This document shows positions 22,016-23,153 of a stretch of DNA of 23,153 nt, piece by piece. The position numbers and the translations under genes were made by a program. The DNA is taken from assembly GCA_023441055.1 (NCBI GenBank), contig JAEZQY010000037.1, positions 1 through 23,153 on the forward strand, given 5' to 3'. The notes under the pieces were generated by a model, which had not been told where the DNA came from, did not search any database, and saw only the letters and a program-made list of their open reading frames with translations. Numbering within the stretch: the first letter of the stretch is position 1; each line of letters starts with the position of its first letter. The stretch comes from Bacillota bacterium. GTDB taxonomy: Bacteria; Bacillota; Bacilli; Paenibacillales; UBA4045.

Positions 22016-22525
22016 ATGCCAAACGATAAGGTGTTAAATGAGAAGATTCAACTCGTTACTGAGTTAGCCGAGAAGCTTCGCGAGAGCACAACTACGGTTG
22101 TGACCGACTATCGCGGTCTGAGTGTTGCTCAAGTGACAGAATTGCGCAAGAAACTGCGCGAGGCTGATGTTGAATTCCACGTAATCAAGAACTCACTCGT
22201 TCGTCGCGCTACAGCACAGACTGAATTGACTGATCTCGATGAGCATCTGGTTGGACCGACAGCGATCGCATTCAGTAAGGATGTTGTAGCGCCAGCTAAG
22301 ATCTTGTCCGAGTTCGCGAAGAAGAATGATGCTCTGAAGGTGAAGGGCGGCGTTGTAGAAGGCAAGGTTGTGGATCTCGGTCAAATCAAGGCGTTGGCTG
22401 ATCTGCCATCCCGCGAAGGCTTGCTCTCCATGCTGCTTAGCGTTCTACAAGCTCCAATGCGTAATGTTGCGCTTGCGGTTAAGGCGGTTGCAGACAAGCA
22501 GGACGGCGACGAAGCTTCAGCTTAA
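22016..22525 (+). CDS. rplJ: ribosomal protein L10
   Basis: L10 anchors the L7/L12 dimers to the 50S stalk base. The 169-residue protein begins MPNDKVLNEKIQLVTELAEKL and carries VVTDYRGLSVAQVTELRKKLREADVEFHVIKNSL, typical of L10, with a C-terminal helix (about 140-165) for L12 binding. The ATG at 22016 follows GGAGGAGGTG. rplL starts 79 bases downstream. Confidence 0.98.
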   Translation: MPNDKVLNEKIQLVTELAEKLRESTTTVVTDYRGLSVAQVTELRKKLREADVEFHVIKNSLVRRATAQTELTDLDEHLVGPTAIAFSKDVVAPAKILSEFAKKNDALKVKGGVVEGKVVDLGQIKALADLPSREGLLSMLLSVLQAPMRNVALAVKAVADKQDGDEASA

Positions 22526-22604
22526 GCGGCTCCTCTTACTGAATGAAAGCATGATCAGAATGAATTCTACTAGAATGAATTTAAATTATATGGAGGTTTA
22601 ACTA

Positions 22605-22973
22605 ATGAGCAAAGATCAAATCTTAGAAGCCATTAAGGCGATGACCGTTCTTGAATTGAACGATCTGGTTAAAGCAATCGAAGAAGAATTCGGTGTTACT
22701 GCTGCAGCTCCAGTTGCGGTTGTAGCTGGTGGCGGCGGCGCTGCTGCAGAAGCGGAAGAGCAATCCGAGTTCGATGTTGTTCTTACAGAAGCAGGCGCTT
22801 CGAAGATCAACGTAATCAAGGCTGTTCGTGAAATCACAGGTCTGGGTCTGAAGGAAGCTAAGGACCTGGTAGACAGCGCTCCTAAGGCAATTAAGGAGAG
22901 AGTTGGCAAGGAAGATGCTGACGCGATTAAGGCTAAGCTTGAAGAAGCTGGCGCTAAGGTTGAACTAAAGTAA
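22605..22973 (+). CDS. rplL: ribosomal protein L7/L12
   Basis: L7/L12 forms the flexible stalk that recruits translation factors. The 122-residue protein has the dimerising N-terminal domain (about 1-35), the alanine-glycine-rich hinge (VAVVAGGGGAAAEAEEQ, about 37-53) and the C-terminal factor-binding domain (about 55-122, INVIKAVREITGLGLKEAKDLVDSAPKAIKE). TATGGAGGTTTAA precedes the ATG. A terminator starts 18 bases after the stop. Confidence 0.98.
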   Translation: MSKDQILEAIKAMTVLELNDLVKAIEEEFGVTAAAPVAVVAGGGGAAAEAEEQSEFDVVLTEAGASKINVIKAVREITGLGLKEAKDLVDSAPKAIKERVGKEDADAIKAKLEEAGAKVELK

Positions 22974-22990
22974 TAAGCGAGACTTTAGTG

Positions 22991-23020
22991 GGACCCCTTG
23001 GAGTATATTCCAAGGGGTCT
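22991..23020 (+). terminator. Rho-independent terminator after rplL
   Basis: GACCCCTTGGA (22992-23002) pairs perfectly with TCCAAGGGGTC (23009-23019) over a six-base loop; the outer G22991/T23020 can add a wobble pair. The following TCTTCCTT is only moderately T-rich. A group II intron appears to start 11 bases beyond the stem. Confidence 0.88.
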
Positions 23021-23030
23021 TCCTTAACTT

Positions 23031-23153
23031 GCGTGCCCAGCTAAGCACGCATCTTCTAGCCGGTGGAAGTCCGGTCACAGGAGGGGCCAAGCCCCTGTGT
23101 AGCTAGGATACCTGCGCATGGCGAAATCTGTGCGTAGAAGCGTATCGACGAAA
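23031..23153 (+). mobile_element. 5' end of a group II intron, probably bacterial class C (partial)
   Basis: The last 123 bases resemble the 5' part (domain I) of class C introns such as that of Oceanobacillus iheyensis: GCGTGCCCAGC against GUGUGCCCGGC, a short stem GCGTGC/GCACGC (23031-23050), GGTGGAAGTCCGG like the family's GGUGAGAGUCCC, and CATGGCGAAATCTG...GAAGC like CAUGGAAUCUGAAGGAAGC. It begins 11 bases after a terminator stem, the usual target of class C introns. The 5' boundary is uncertain, since GCGTG departs from GUGYG. The reverse transcriptase ORF and domains V and VI would lie beyond the window. Confidence 0.75.

Noticed and set aside
21769..22029. 86-codon open frame upstream of rplJ
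   Set aside because: It runs through the rplJ promoter, L10 leader and attenuator and overlaps the start of rplJ; it is an RNA leader, not a gene.
23055..23110. Cobalamin-riboswitch-like GGTGGAAGTCCGG
   Set aside because: The rest of the cobalamin box is missing, while the whole 123-base stretch lines up better with the 5' part of class C group II introns.

Overview
The window is a core-genome segment of a Gram-positive, low-GC-lineage bacterium (Bacillales), most likely Paenibacillaceae. The order ctsR-mcsA-mcsB-clpC-radA-disA-(pssA)-yacL-ispD-ispF-gltX-cysE-cysS-mrnC-rlmB-yacP-sigH-rpmG-secE-nusG-rplK-rplA-rplJ-rplL is the order found in Bacillus, with pssA and a small convergent gene inserted between disA and yacL. 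All genes but one lie on the + strand. Strong AAGGAGG-type ribosome binding sites and sigma-A-type promoters fit Firmicutes. The assignment to Paenibacillaceae is inference from gene order, base composition and protein resemblance.

Layout. 1-641: 3' end of a 23S rRNA gene, spacer, complete 5S rRNA gene and terminator, so an rRNA operon ends here. 642-1032: about 390 bases with no supportable gene, strongly G-poor on the + strand. 1033-5807: the CtsR heat-shock operon (repressor CtsR, McsA, arginine kinase McsB, ClpC) with promoter, CtsR operator and terminator. 5900-9489: a small membrane protein, then radA, disA and pssA (DNA repair, c-di-AMP synthesis, phosphatidylserine synthesis). 9490-9770: three consecutive hairpin-forming elements of unknown nature. 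9771-10166: the only minus-strand gene, a small protein that may be a degenerate MazG-like fold. 10386-14252: yacL, ispD, ispF, gltX. 14280-18414: a cysteine T-box leader followed by cysE-cysS-mrnC-rlmB-yacP. 18451-19243: sigH with its own promoter and terminator. 19285-22973: rpmG, secE, nusG and the ribosomal protein genes rplK, rplA, rplJ, rplL, with a possible attenuator before rplK, structured RNA before rplA and an L10 leader before rplJ. 22991-23153: the rplL terminator, followed 11 bases later by the 5' end of what looks like a class C group II intron that runs off the window.

How it fits together. The segment joins protein quality control (CtsR/McsAB/ClpC), RNA and ribosome production (23S/5S, Mini-III, RlmB, L33, L11, L1, L10, L7/L12, NusG, SecE), tRNA charging (GltX, CysS), cysteine and isoprenoid synthesis, and sporulation or stationary-phase control (SigH, DisA). 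Several starts were moved from the longest ORF to the start placed by the ribosome binding site and by family length (mcsB, clpC, radA, disA, pssA, ispD, cysE, mrnC, secE, nusG, rplK). rpmG (49 codons) was found by reading the sequence.

Most of the window is conserved and ordinary. The parts most worth a second look are the intron after rplL, the hairpin cluster at 9501-9735, the putative attenuator before rplK, the structured rplK-rplA spacer, and the MazG-like minus-strand gene.
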